Shown here: piece by piece, positions 56,140 to 64,000 of the stretch
Position numbering within the stretch: the stretch's first letter is position 1
Layout: each line of letters begins with the position of its first letter
Assembly (NCBI RefSeq): GCF_003943505.1
Contig: NZ_RJPS01000001.1
Location: forward strand, 303,895 to 367,894
Length of the DNA: 64,000 nt
Origin: Streptococcus cristatus
Lineage (GTDB): Bacteria > Bacillota > Bacilli > Lactobacillales > Streptococcaceae
Direction: 5' to 3'
Made by a program: the position numbers and the translations under genes
The notes under the pieces: model-generated
What the model was told of the DNA's origin: nothing
The model's input: the letters and a program-made list of their open reading frames with translations, nothing else
Databases searched by the model: none

Positions 56140-58362
56140 TTAATGGAACCAGCCAGTAATGGTATCCCATAGATTTTTGGCTTTTTCAGTAATCCCAGAC
56201 TCATCGATAGCTTTCTTGGCATCATCTACCAGGTTTTGCGCTCTTTCTTGGACTTCTTTCAAAAAGTCTTTATTTTCGCTAGTCGTATTCGTTTGACCAG
56301 TACCGTAGGTATCGACTGGGGAAATTCCATTTTCAGCATAAGCATTTTTCTGACCCGAGAAGGATGTTCCTTCCGTATAAGGCAGGATGGTGTTGGCTAC
56401 ATTGCGGAAAATAGCCGAAGCTTCATTGGCACTCGTACCAGTCAGATAGTGAGTTTCATCCGTCTTAGGGAAGCCCAACCATTGGCTGATAACCACATCT
56501 GGTGTGTAGCCGATGACCCACTGGTCTCCTGACAAATCAGGGTTAAAGTCAGTCTCTGTCGTTCCTGTCTTTCCAGCCATTGTATAGCCATACGGAGCCG
56601 CATAGACTCCCGTTCCATTTGAGAAGGTTCCCAGCATCATACTGGTCATCTTTTCTGTGGTTGAGCGATTGAGAACGCGGGTAGAAGTCTGCCGGTGGGT
56701 TTTGACAACCTGACCACTAGCATTTTCTATCTTGGTGATAAGATGGGCGTCATTCATAACTCCATCATTCGCAAAGACTGAATAGGCTTGGGCCATCTGA
56801 AGTGGATTGGTCGTCACGCCGCTTCCCAGAGCCACACCTAGATTCTGTTCTACCTTGTCCATATTAAGACCAAACTTTTTGCCGTATTCAAAGGCCTTGT
56901 TCACGCCTAATTCATCCACCGTTGAAACCGCGGGGATATTGAGGGATTCAGCCAAGGCTTGATACATTGGAACCGTCGGTGAACTTTGGATATTGCCGTA
57001 GTTATTAACCTTATAGTCACCAAAAACTGTCCGACTATTATCTAGTTCCTTATCCGTTGACCAGCCGGCTGCTATAGCTGGACTGTAGGCCACCAAAGGC
57101 TTGATGGTTGAGCCTGGGCTACGAGCAGACTGGGTCGCATAGTTGAAAGTCCGAAAAGCAGAGCCATCAGCACTGTTGACACGACCGACCAGAGCCCGAA
57201 CACCACCCGTCTTGGGATCCAGCGCTACGCTTCCGGACTCGGCCCTCGTCCCGTCTTCAGCCAGTGGGAAGAGATCGACATTGCTATAAATAACCTGCAT
57301 GCTGGCTTGGTAATTTTGGTCCAATTCGGTGTAAATCCGATAGCCGTTGTTGACGATTTCTTCCTCCGTCAGACCGTAATCATTGACCGCTTCATTGATA
57401 ACCGCATCAAAATAAGATGGGTAACGATAGTCTTCTGACTTACCTTCGTAGGCATCGACTAGCTGGCCTCCAATGCCAATCGTCGCAGCCTGATCCGCCG
57501 TCGCCTGATCAATGTAACCTGCCGCTACCATATTTTGAAGAACGGTGTCACGACGATTGGTCGCATTCTCAATTGAATACAGGGGATTATATAGCTCTGG
57601 TCCTTTGAGCATGCCAGCTAGGACCGCTGATTGATCTAGGCTGAGCTGACTGGCAGATACACCAAAATATTTCTTGCTGGCATCTTCCACGCCCCAAACC
57701 CCATTTCCAAAATAAGAGTTATTGAGGTACATGGTCAAGATTTCCTGTTTGCTGTATTTTTTGTTAATTTCTAAAGCTAGGAAAAATTCCTTAGCCTTAC
57801 GCTCAATGGTCTGATCTTGAGAAAGATAGGCATTCTTGGCCAGCTGCTGCGTGATGGTCGAACCACCACCAGAGCGCCCCGCAGTCAAAATAGCTAGAAA
57901 GAAGCGACTGTAGTTAATCCCGCCATTCTTATAAAAAGAACGGTCTTCTGTCGCAATCACAGCGTTCTGCAAGTCCTGACTAATCGCGTCTAATTCGACA
58001 TAGGTTCCCTTTTGCCCAGACAAGCTGCCCGCTTCGTTTCCATCCTTATCATAGATCAAAGTCGTGGCTTTAAGAGCATTCTGCAAGTCTTTGACATTGG
58101 TCGTCTTGGCTACATAAAAAAGATAGCCACCAACCACTAGACCAAAGGTCAAGCCGAGAATCAAGAATATCTTGGTCAGATGGAACCTGCGCCAAAAGCG
58201 GCGGAAGGGATGCTGAGACAGGGGCTTCTTACGATTCTTACCAGAGCGGCTATAGCTAGGTTCAGGTGTCTCGCCTTCCAACTCCTCAGCAACTTTTTTC
58301 TGAGGATGATCCGTTTTAAACATATTGACTAATTTTTCAAATATATCATTTAATTTCTTCAT
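56140..58362 (-). CDS. pbp2A: Penicillin-binding protein 2A (bifunctional transglycosylase/transpeptidase)
   Basis: 740 residues. Cytoplasmic basic start, one membrane helix (about 62-85), GT51 domain (TEDRSFYKNGGINYSRFFLAI; GGGSTITQQLAKNAYL) and transpeptidase domain with SxxK in GSTIKPL, SxN in ESLNIP and KTG in AGKTGTTE. The Ser/Asn-rich C-terminal tail ends in an amphipathic helix. Polymerises and cross-links peptidoglycan. Leads the rpmG-secE-nusG operon. Confidence 0.96.
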   Translation of the reverse strand: MKKLNDIFEKLVNMFKTDHPQKKVAEELEGETPEPSYSRSGKNRKKPLSQHPFRRFWRRFHLTKIFLILGLTFGLVVGGYLFYVAKTTNVKDLQNALKATTLIYDKDGNEAGSLSGQKGTYVELDAISQDLQNAVIATEDRSFYKNGGINYSRFFLAILTAGRSGGGSTITQQLAKNAYLSQDQTIERKAKEFFLALEINKKYSKQEILTMYLNNSYFGNGVWGVEDASKKYFGVSASQLSLDQSAVLAGMLKGPELYNPLYSIENATNRRDTVLQNMVAAGYIDQATADQAATIGIGGQLVDAYEGKSEDYRYPSYFDAVINEAVNDYGLTEEEIVNNGYRIYTELDQNYQASMQVIYSNVDLFPLAEDGTRAESGSVALDPKTGGVRALVGRVNSADGSAFRTFNYATQSARSPGSTIKPLVAYSPAIAAGWSTDKELDNSRTVFGDYKVNNYGNIQSSPTVPMYQALAESLNIPAVSTVDELGVNKAFEYGKKFGLNMDKVEQNLGVALGSGVTTNPLQMAQAYSVFANDGVMNDAHLITKIENASGQVVKTHRQTSTRVLNRSTTEKMTSMMLGTFSNGTGVYAAPYGYTMAGKTGTTETDFNPDLSGDQWVIGYTPDVVISQWLGFPKTDETHYLTGTSANEASAIFRNVANTILPYTEGTSFSGQKNAYAENGISPVDTYGTGQTNTTSENKDFLKEVQERAQNLVDDAKKAIDESGITEKAKNLWDTITGWFH

Positions 58363-58513
58363 AAAACATATTTTATCACCTTATCCATGCAGACACAAGG
58401 CACGACTCCGCTACTTTCTACTCCTTTTAGCTTTCTTTAAGGAAATAGCAGATCTGCTTTCCTCTTTCCAACGAAGCATTTCCAAATGGGCTAGTTTTTG
58501 CTACAATGAAAAC

Positions 58514-59401
58514 ATGAAATTTACTATTACCATTCCCGCAAGTCTACCTTCAATGACCATCAAAGAATTACTAGAAGGCCAACTGCTCATTCCTCGTAAG
58601 ATTCGTCACTTTCTCCGAACCAAGAAACATGTCTTGGTCAACGGTGAGTCCATCCATTGGCAAACTTTGGTCAAGCCTGGCGACAGCATTCAACTGACCT
58701 TTGACAAAGAGGACTATCCAGAAAAAGAACTACCTGCAGGCCAGCCTCATCTGGTCGAGGAGCTTTATCAGGACGAGCATCTCATCATCGTCAATAAGCC
58801 CCACGGCATGAAAAGCCATGCCAATGAGCCGACGGAAGTCGCTCTGCTCAATCATGTTTCAAGCTATGTCGGCCAAACCTGCTATGTCGTCCACCGACTG
58901 GACAAAGAAACCAGCGGCGCTATCCTGTTTGCCAAAAATCCCTTTGTCCTCCCCATTCTCAACCGCCTCTTGGAAAACAAAGAAATCTCCCGCGAATATT
59001 GGGCCCTTGCCCAAGGGAAATTCCCCAGCAAGACCATCGTATACAAAGATAAAATCGGACGCGACCGCCATGACCGACGGAAACGCCTCGTTGATCCGAA
59101 AAAGGGGCTCTACGCCGAGACTCATGTAGCCCGACTCAAGGACTTTGGCAACACGACTCTGCTCAAATGTCAATTGAAAACAGGACGGACTCACCAAATC
59201 CGCGTCCATCTCGCCCATCACGGCCATCCCATCATCGGTGACCCTCTCTACCATCCCCAACCCCAAGGTCGCCTCATGCTCCATGCCCATCGCCTAACAT
59301 TGACTCATCCATTCAGCCTAGAAACCATCAACGTGGAAGCACCGTCAGAGAGTTTTGAAGCAGAAATCAAACGGCACAGAAGCAAGGCTAGAAATCGATA
59401 G
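58514..59401 (+). CDS. RluA/RluD-family pseudouridine synthase
   Basis: 295 residues from ATG 58514; the frame is open further upstream, but that part overlaps the pbp2A promoter region and lacks protein character. S4-like N-terminus (IPRKIRHFLRTKKHVLVNG), catalytic Asp in VVHRLDKETSGAILFAK, and the family motif LKTGRTHQIRVHLAHHGHPIIGDPLY. Modifies uridines in rRNA or tRNA. Confidence 0.93.
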   Translation: MKFTITIPASLPSMTIKELLEGQLLIPRKIRHFLRTKKHVLVNGESIHWQTLVKPGDSIQLTFDKEDYPEKELPAGQPHLVEELYQDEHLIIVNKPHGMKSHANEPTEVALLNHVSSYVGQTCYVVHRLDKETSGAILFAKNPFVLPILNRLLENKEISREYWALAQGKFPSKTIVYKDKIGRDRHDRRKRLVDPKKGLYAETHVARLKDFGNTTLLKCQLKTGRTHQIRVHLAHHGHPIIGDPLYHPQPQGRLMLHAHRLTLTHPFSLETINVEAPSESFEAEIKRHRSKARNR

Positions 59402-59501
59402 CTTGCCTGATTGCCGAGTCTCCAAGGCTAGCACTCCAGACACTCAACTAGCTGCAGCCTCTAGAAGAGTCAGATTTTTTACCAAAAAATATAAGTAGCT
59501 T
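59402..59501. other. Start of a 346-bp gap without genes
   Basis: Between the pseudouridine synthase and ackA (59402-59747) I see only the two terminators listed separately and no gene. Confidence 0.5.
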
Positions 59502-59535
59502 CAAAGACGATTCCCTACCGGACATCGTCTTTTTC
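59502..59535 (+). terminator. Terminator of the pseudouridine synthase gene
   Basis: AAAGACGAT...ATCGTCTTT hairpin and T run. Confidence 0.7.
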
Positions 59536-59719
59536 TTCTCCTCTAATTAGCAACTTAGCACGCCAGATACAAACAAGCATCTACCCGTTCTTTATAGATC
59601 ATCTACCTTGTGTCAAATTGATTTCCAGTCCATACTTGACTATTAGTTCTTACTGCTACAAGCCCCGACCCGCTTTGAATCATCCTATCTGACCAAAGAA
59701 TAATCACAAAGTCATAAGA

Positions 59720-59746
59720 AAAAGCTCAGCTAGGCTGAGCTTTTTG
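59720..59746 (-). terminator. ackA terminator
   Basis: AAAAGCTCAGC-tag-GCTGAGCTTTTT, directly after the ackA stop. Confidence 0.88.
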
Positions 59747-59747
59747 A

Positions 59748-60941
59748 TTATTGATTTTTAAAACGTTCTACATCACGCGCAATGACTAACTCTTCATCTG
59801 TCGGGATAACCAGAACTCTGACTTTAGCAGCTTCTGTTGAAATATCTCCTGTAGCACCAAAGAAATTCTTCTCTGGATCAACATCGCAGCCAAACCAAGA
59901 GATCCCTTCGATAACCATGCGACGGATAGTCACAGAGTTTTCACCGATACCAGCTGTAAAGATAATGGCGTCTGCTCCATTTAAAACAGCTAAATACTGA
60001 CCAATGTATTTTTGAATGCGATCCACAAAAATTTCATTTGCCAATCGTGCCTTTTCATCACCCGCACGCATAGCTTCATGAATATCGCGCATATCACTTG
60101 ATTTCTCAGAAACGCCCAACAGTCCAGATTCACGGTTCAGAATTCGACTAATATCTTCTGGAGTGTTAAAGTCATCTGTATGCTGCATCAAGTATGGAAT
60201 AATCGCTGGGTCGATGTCACCTGTACGTGTTCCCATCATAACTCCACCAAGAGGAGTGAAGCCCATAGAAGTATCCACTGAGCGCCCCTTATCAACTGCT
60301 GTGATGGAAGCACCGTTTCCGATGTGGCAAGTGATTAGTTTCAATTCTTCAATCGGTTTACCCAAAAGTTTTGCAGCTTCGTGGGCTACATACTCATGGC
60401 TGGTTCCATGTGCTCCGTATTTACGGACCTTATTTTCAGTGTAGTACTTAGTTGGCAATGGGTAGCGATAAGCTTTTTCTGGCATAGTTGTGTGGAAAGA
60501 TGTATCAAAAACAGCCACACTGGTAATGTCTGGAAGAATTTCCTTGAAAGCACGGATACCGTCAGCATTGGCAGGATTGTGTAGAGGAGCTAGCAGGGAC
60601 AACTCTTCAATCTTTTTCAACACATCGTCCGTCACAAGAGCTGATTCCTTGAAATACTCGCCTCCAGCTACGACACGGTGCCCAACACCTGTGATTTCAT
60701 CATAAGATTGAATAATTTCAAATCGTTTCAAATCATCCAATAAAATTTTCACAGCTTGTGTATGGTCAGCAATATCTAAGGTTTGGCGTTCAGAACGACC
60801 ATCAAATTTAACCGTAGAGATTGAGTCCTTGAGACCAATCCGCTCAATCAAACCTTTAGCCAGCACCTTTTCTTCTGGCATTGAATAAAGTTGCCATTTT
60901 ACACTCGAACTTCCAGCATTGATAGAAATAGTTTTTGACAT
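59748..60941 (-). CDS. ackA: Acetate kinase
   Basis: 397 residues: [14 protein letters not shown] at the N-terminus, catalytic ATP/acetate residues in [29 protein letters not shown] and FTAGIGENS. Converts acetyl phosphate and ADP to acetate and ATP. Behind comG and the methyltransferase gene, the typical streptococcal order. Confidence 0.98.
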   Translation of the reverse strand: MSKTISINAGSSSVKWQLYSMPEEKVLAKGLIERIGLKDSISTVKFDGRSERQTLDIADHTQAVKILLDDLKRFEIIQSYDEITGVGHRVVAGGEYFKESALVTDDVLKKIEELSLLAPLHNPANADGIRAFKEILPDITSVAVFDTSFHTTMPEKAYRYPLPTKYYTENKVRKYGAHGTSHEYVAHEAAKLLGKPIEELKLITCHIGNGASITAVDKGRSVDTSMGFTPLGGVMMGTRTGDIDPAIIPYLMQHTDDFNTPEDISRILNRESGLLGVSEKSSDMRDIHEAMRAGDEKARLANEIFVDRIQKYIGQYLAVLNGADAIIFTAGIGENSVTIRRMVIEGISWFGCDVDPEKNFFGATGDISTEAAKVRVLVIPTDEELVIARDVERFKNQ

Positions 60942-60952
60942 CTCGTCACCTC

Positions 60953-60976
60953 TTTAAGCGTTTTCAAACTATTATA
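60953..60976 (-). promoter_or_regulatory. ackA promoter region with cre site
   Basis: Reverse strand TATAAT (60971-60976), then TGAAAACGCTTAAA (60953-60966), 13 of 14 positions of the cre consensus, between the -10 box and the start codon. CcpA control is expected; position downstream of the -10 suggests repression. Confidence 0.65.
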
Positions 60977-61942
60977 TCAGAAATTTGTTCGAATTTCACT
61001 AACTTTGACCCAGTTTTGAAAACTTTCACGAAACTTTAAGATTTCATCCTGACTCTGCAAGTCCTTCAAAGGGTAGATAAACGGCTGGATGTCTGATTCG
61101 CATTGTTTTCGCAGGACAAATAGTGTCTTGGCACTCTGACGGCTTGCGAAAATCTTTTCTGGCAGGGAAATCATTGCCAAGAGCTGAGCGCTAGACAGTA
61201 GCCATTTTTTCAGCAGGTGACTTTGAGGGCTCGTCAGCAGATTGTTTGGCGCGAGAAAGATAGCATAGCCCCCCGGTTTCAAATATTTTAACGATTGCTC
61301 CATCAAGAGATGATGGGCGTAAGTATGCTCGTCTGGACTGGCAACTTCATAACGAGCCGCCACGGCATCATCTGGATAATAGCCCACTGGCAAATCACTG
61401 ACAATCAAGTCGCTTTCTTTCAGAACCTGAGGCCGCACCGCATCCCCTTGAGCAAAGTGTGCCTTAGAATTCATAACTTCGGCAATGCTAGCAGACAAAT
61501 CAATCAGCAAGTCGTCAATTTCTAGGCCTAGATAATCCATATTCTTTTGCGTGTGGTTGAGCAGAGTCTCTGCCAAATTGCCTGTCCCACTGCCAACCTC
61601 CAGCAAATCAACTCTCTCGTCTTGGACCAACTGGTCAATCAAAAAACTCAGCAAGAAGCCGACCGAATCAGGTGTGAACTGATGATTGGCTTGGAGTGAC
61701 TCTGTCTGAGAAGCCTTCATAAAAATAAACTGATAGGCCCGCCGCCACTCTTCCTTGGTCAAATGCAGGGCACGAAGCTTGTCATTATTTTTCAGAATTT
61801 CTTGTAAGTCTGTATCTCCATCTAGATAAATCCCATTTTGCTCAATCAGGGCATCATAAAAATTAGTTCCCAGCGCATTTTGGATATTTTGCACATTTTC
61901 TAAAAGCAGGTAAAAAGCTCGTTCTATTTTTTCAAATTTCAT
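60977..61942 (-). CDS. Class I SAM-dependent methyltransferase (YtxK-like)
   Basis: 321 residues. SAM motif I in LLEVGSGTGNLAETLL (about residue 115) and a DLPVGYYPDD motif replacing NPPF/Y of adenine methylases. Family of comG-linked methyltransferases; target unknown. Between comGG and ackA. Confidence 0.88.
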   Translation of the reverse strand: MKFEKIERAFYLLLENVQNIQNALGTNFYDALIEQNGIYLDGDTDLQEILKNNDKLRALHLTKEEWRRAYQFIFMKASQTESLQANHQFTPDSVGFLLSFLIDQLVQDERVDLLEVGSGTGNLAETLLNHTQKNMDYLGLEIDDLLIDLSASIAEVMNSKAHFAQGDAVRPQVLKESDLIVSDLPVGYYPDDAVAARYEVASPDEHTYAHHLLMEQSLKYLKPGGYAIFLAPNNLLTSPQSHLLKKWLLSSAQLLAMISLPEKIFASRQSAKTLFVLRKQCESDIQPFIYPLKDLQSQDEILKFRESFQNWVKVSEIRTNF

Positions 61943-62022
61943 GGCATCCTCCGTTGTCTTATGATACCAAAAAGAAGCCCTCTTTCCAAGGGCTATAGGA
62001 TTACAAATCTTTTACATTTATA

Positions 62023-62430
62023 TTAGTTGTTTGTCTTGTCAGTTGAAGGAGGGGCCTCTTTATTTTTTTTACTTTCTTTAGCATTTTTGAAGTCTTTGCC
62101 ATCTTGAGCCTTCTTCTCTGGCTCCTTCTTGCTCTCAAAATAGAAAGAATAGCTCTTCTGATTGGCGAGTTGGCTGCTGACCTCCAGCATGTTTCCCTGC
62201 CTGCGATAATGGGTGCTCCCTTGGTCGAAGGCTAATTGCCCGCTCTCCTCTGTGGCAGTCTCCTTGGTCAAAACGGCCAAGGCATAGGCTTCTGTCCGCT
62301 CCCGATTGGCTTGAAAGAGACGCTGATTGGCTACCTGCCGATTCAGATAAAATTGCAAGAGCAAGCTAAAGACCGCTGCCATAAAGAGGGCATAAAGCAA
62401 GATGCCCGCCTTAACTTTTATCTTGAACAC
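62023..62430 (-). CDS. comGG: Competence pilus protein ComGG
   Basis: 135 residues: short N-terminus [32 protein letters not shown] with one helix and a Lys/Glu-rich tail ([17 protein letters not shown]). Minor pilin position and size. Overlaps comGF by 20 bp. Confidence 0.88.
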   Translation of the reverse strand: MFKIKVKAGILLYALFMAAVFSLLLQFYLNRQVANQRLFQANRERTEAYALAVLTKETATEESGQLAFDQGSTHYRRQGNMLEVSSQLANQKSYSFYFESKKEPEKKAQDGKDFKNAKESKKNKEAPPSTDKTNN

Positions 62431-62848
62431 GATAGATGTACTCTCTTTCTAAATCATTGTCAAACCGGAAGCGAAAGCGAACTAGGTCCCCCTCCTGACT
62501 GACCGGAGCAGCTTTAAGTCCATAGATCATGGGCTGATAGCCACGTCCCGAAGCATCCGTCTTTCGGAAATCATCACTCCTAGATTTACCCAAAGCTATA
62601 TTTTTGCCATCCTGTTTGACGTAGATTTTGTCGTTTTCGACTCGGTCAAATTGGCTGCGCGATAGCTCCGTCTCCAACTGATCGACAAATAAGAGCCATT
62701 CCTGCTGCTTATTTTCCTGTTGATGTCGCAGTTCAAAAGCCAGAAGCTTGGTCATCGACTGAAAGACCAACATACCACCGCTCAAGACCAGCAAGGCGAC
62801 TAGAGTCTCTAAAAGTGTAAAAGCTTTGATTTTAACGTTTTTTAACAC
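62411..62848 (-). CDS. comGF: Competence pilin ComGF
   Basis: 145 residues with prepilin-like N-terminus [22 protein letters not shown] (cleavage before Phe, Glu+5). Minor pseudopilin of the DNA-uptake pilus. Overlaps comGE by 17 bp. Confidence 0.9.
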   Translation of the reverse strand: MLKNVKIKAFTLLETLVALLVLSGGMLVFQSMTKLLAFELRHQQENKQQEWLLFVDQLETELSRSQFDRVENDKIYVKQDGKNIALGKSRSDDFRKTDASGRGYQPMIYGLKAAPVSQEGDLVRFRFRFDNDLEREYIYRVQDKS

Positions 62849-63125
62849 TGAGCACCTTCTCCTCCTGATGATAGACGATTAATTGCTGGTCGGTCTTGAC
62901 CTGGCGGACTGTAATGCCGTTGACCGTCAGATTTTCCTGTCCCGTCTGCATGGCCATCCGAGCAACCCGTAGGACTTCCTCCTCCTGCAATAAACGAGTC
63001 TGTTCCTGCCGCGACTGACTAATCTGGCCAAGCAGTAGGCTGGCAATAGCCGCAAAAACCGCCATTGCCACCAGAGCCTCCAGCAAAATGCTAGCCTCCA
63101 TTCGTCGTCTTTTTAAACTTTCCAT
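62832..63125 (-). CDS. comGE: Competence pilin ComGE
   Basis: 97 residues from ATG 63125: [33 protein letters not shown], a pilin-like helix with conserved Glu. The longer open frame to 63233 lies inside comGD and is not used. Confidence 0.85.
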   Translation of the reverse strand: MESLKRRRMEASILLEALVAMAVFAAIASLLLGQISQSRQEQTRLLQEEEVLRVARMAMQTGQENLTVNGITVRQVKTDQQLIVYHQEEKVLSVKKR

Positions 63126-63525
63126 TACCCATATAAAGCTGGTAAACAACCTTTTTATCCTCCGTTTGAAAAACAATCTTGCTGAGCGAAGAATTTCCGC
63201 CAGCCTGATCAAACTGAATGGTCTGAGGAGCATGTTCCTGCAAAGTCTTGGGAAACTCCACCTGCTGGTAGCCGTTGGAGATGTTGCGCTCCGAAATGGT
63301 CAATTTAATCTTTTCATGTCCAGCCATACTTAGCTTTTGGCTCTCCTGATAAAGATGCTCAAATTCCATGAAAAACAGCTGCTCCTGCACTTGATTGAAA
63401 CCGGCCTGAACAGAGCCAGATAAACCTAATAAAATGAAGCTGACCACAAATAGAGCCAGAAGACTTTCCAGTAGCGTAAAAGCCTTAATCCGCAACTGAG
63501 CGAGTTTCACTGCTGTTTTTTCCAT
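63091..63525 (-). CDS. comGD: Competence pilin ComGD
   Basis: 144 residues from ATG 63525: [37 protein letters not shown] with the prepilin cleavage pattern KAFTLLE. The start is within the 3' end of comGC, as is usual in this tightly overlapped operon. Confidence 0.9.
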   Translation of the reverse strand: MEKTAVKLAQLRIKAFTLLESLLALFVVSFILLGLSGSVQAGFNQVQEQLFFMEFEHLYQESQKLSMAGHEKIKLTISERNISNGYQQVEFPKTLQEHAPQTIQFDQAGGNSSLSKIVFQTEDKKVVYQLYMGNGKFKKTTNGG

Positions 63526-63769
63526 AGTAAGCCTTATAGGATGCCACCTGCTTATCAGTAATCCGACCATCAGCAACCAATTTCCCTAGTGTGGCTTTTT
63601 CATTAACATTCTTCAATTCATAAAGCTCAGCCTGACTTTCCACCACCTTGACTACAGCTGCGTTGCCCGTATCTGAAACAGCATCCTTCTGCTTAGTCAA
63701 ATTCGGGACAAACAAGAGCATCAAGACGCTGATGATTAAAAGAACGACTAACATTTCAATAAAAGACAC
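63485..63769 (-). pseudogene. comGC: Competence major pilin ComGC, 5'-truncated
   Basis: 94 codons: ...VSFIEMLVVLLIISVLMLLFVPNLTKQKDAV... The body matches ComGC, including the long hydrophobic helix and QVASYKAYYGKN tail. The basic leader and the K-A-F-T-L peptidase site that should precede IEMLVV are absent; the frame reads R-I-L-V-S-F and reaches a stop (TAG) three codons before the GTG. comGA and comGB are not upstream; other sequence is joined here. DNA-uptake pili cannot be made from this copy unless the element excises. Confidence 0.85.
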
Positions 63770-63802
63770 TAAAATTCTCTATCTAATATAAACGAGGGAA
63801 AA

Positions 63803-63862
63803 CAAAAACAGACCGACATCGCTGTCGGCCTGCCAAGTCTATCGCTACGGAAAATTTTAAAT
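63803..63862 (-). ncRNA. Candidate small RNA with own promoter and terminator
   Basis: Reverse strand: extended -10 TGTTATAAT (63869-63877), then a perfect GGAAAATTT/AAATTTTCC hairpin, a short spacer, and a terminator stem CAGGCCGACA/TGTCGGTCTG followed by TTTTT (63803-63832). About 60 nt. Could be a real sRNA of the inserted element or simply the end of its last gene. Confidence 0.4.
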
Positions 63863-63881
63863 TTTCCCATTATAACAAAAA

Positions 63882-63910
63882 AAGCCCCAGCCTTTTCGGC
63901 CGGGGGGTAG
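63882..63910 (-). terminator. Terminator of the partial gene at the right edge
   Basis: Reverse-strand CCCCGGCC-gaaa-AGGCTGGGG with TTTTTTT tail. A second hairpin CCGCAG-cggaaa-CTGCGG lies at 63941-63960. Confidence 0.75.
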
Positions 63911-63961
63911 ATTAAAATTTAAGAAAAAATATTTATTTTCCGCAGTTTCCGCTGCGGTTTT

Positions 63962-64000
63962 TTAGCTCAAATCACCCCAGAGAGTGATGCGATTCCCTGC
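63962..64000 (-). CDS. C-terminal end of an unknown protein (cut by window edge)
   Basis: Reverse frame ends ...AGNRITLWGDLS then TAA, followed by two hairpins, the second a terminator. Only 12 codons are visible; the frame was chosen because it ends just before the hairpins. Position next to truncated comGC suggests the last gene of an inserted element, for example a prophage structural gene; that is a guess. Confidence 0.35.
   Translation of the reverse strand, partial: AGNRITLWGDLS

Noticed and set aside
58325..58513. 63-codon N-terminal extension of the pseudouridine synthase
   Set aside because: It overlaps the divergent pbp2A start and promoter region and translates to non-conserved hydrophobic/basic sequence; the family begins near the ATG at 58514.

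Overview
The window is a 64 kb piece of a low-GC Firmicute chromosome. It looks like an oral Streptococcus of the sanguinis/gordonii/cristatus group, with S. sanguinis the best guess. Support comes from the proteins themselves (LeuS, PBP2a, PepO, a ScaA/PsaA/SsaB-type metal lipoprotein, the GshF fusion, DUF3013), from streptococcal gene orders (pbp2a-rpmG-secE-nusG, psaBCA next to tpx and pepO, comG-methyltransferase-ackA) and from strong AAGGAGG-type ribosome binding sites. The species call is from memory of the families, not from a search.

Layout. 1-3.1 kb: GNAT/NUDIX/DUF3013 genes, rarA, 6S RNA and a tRNA-Lys. 3.1-9.4 kb: an AT-rich relic island behind the tRNA-Lys gene, with a truncated integrase, four tRNA-Lys-derived attachment-like sites, IS fragments and genes for membrane proteins (HdeD-like, a frameshifted AI-2E family transporter, an HdeD-papain-like fusion, LtrA). 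9.5-23.1 kb: groESL under CIRCE, a heterodimeric ABC exporter, gpsA-galU, a secreted C69 dipeptidase, rhomboid protease, folate salvage and two genes of the acetylated lysine/diaminopimelate branch. 23.5-26.9 kb: three paralogous single-pass membrane proteins of unknown function. 27.1-32.8 kb: a short peptide-coding unit and the sorbitol PTS operon. 32.9-42.4 kb: pgi, SRP RNA, tadA, a HAD phosphatase, purA, gshF and an xpaC-telA pair. 42.5-47.7 kb: tpx, the manganese ABC transporter and pepO. 47.8-58.4 kb: a frameshifted K+ channel, leuS, a VIT/CCC1 transporter behind a perfect PerR box, tsf-rpsB, tRNA-Cys, nusG-secE-rpmG and pbp2a. 58.5-64 kb: a pseudouridine synthase, ackA, a methyltransferase and the distal comG pilin genes. 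The comG genes end at a 5'-truncated comGC joined to foreign-looking sequence.

Regulation readable from the sequence includes a CIRCE operator, a ScaR/SloR-type operator on the Mn transporter, a PerR box on the VIT gene and CcpA cre sites at the dipeptidase, sorbitol, pgi and ackA promoters. A three-hairpin intergenic repeat of about 175 bp occurs five times. The most unusual items are the interrupted com pilin operon, the nested tRNA-Lys attachment sites, the PerR box followed by a 7-nt microsatellite, the three paralogous membrane proteins, and the HdeD/permuted-papain fusion protein.
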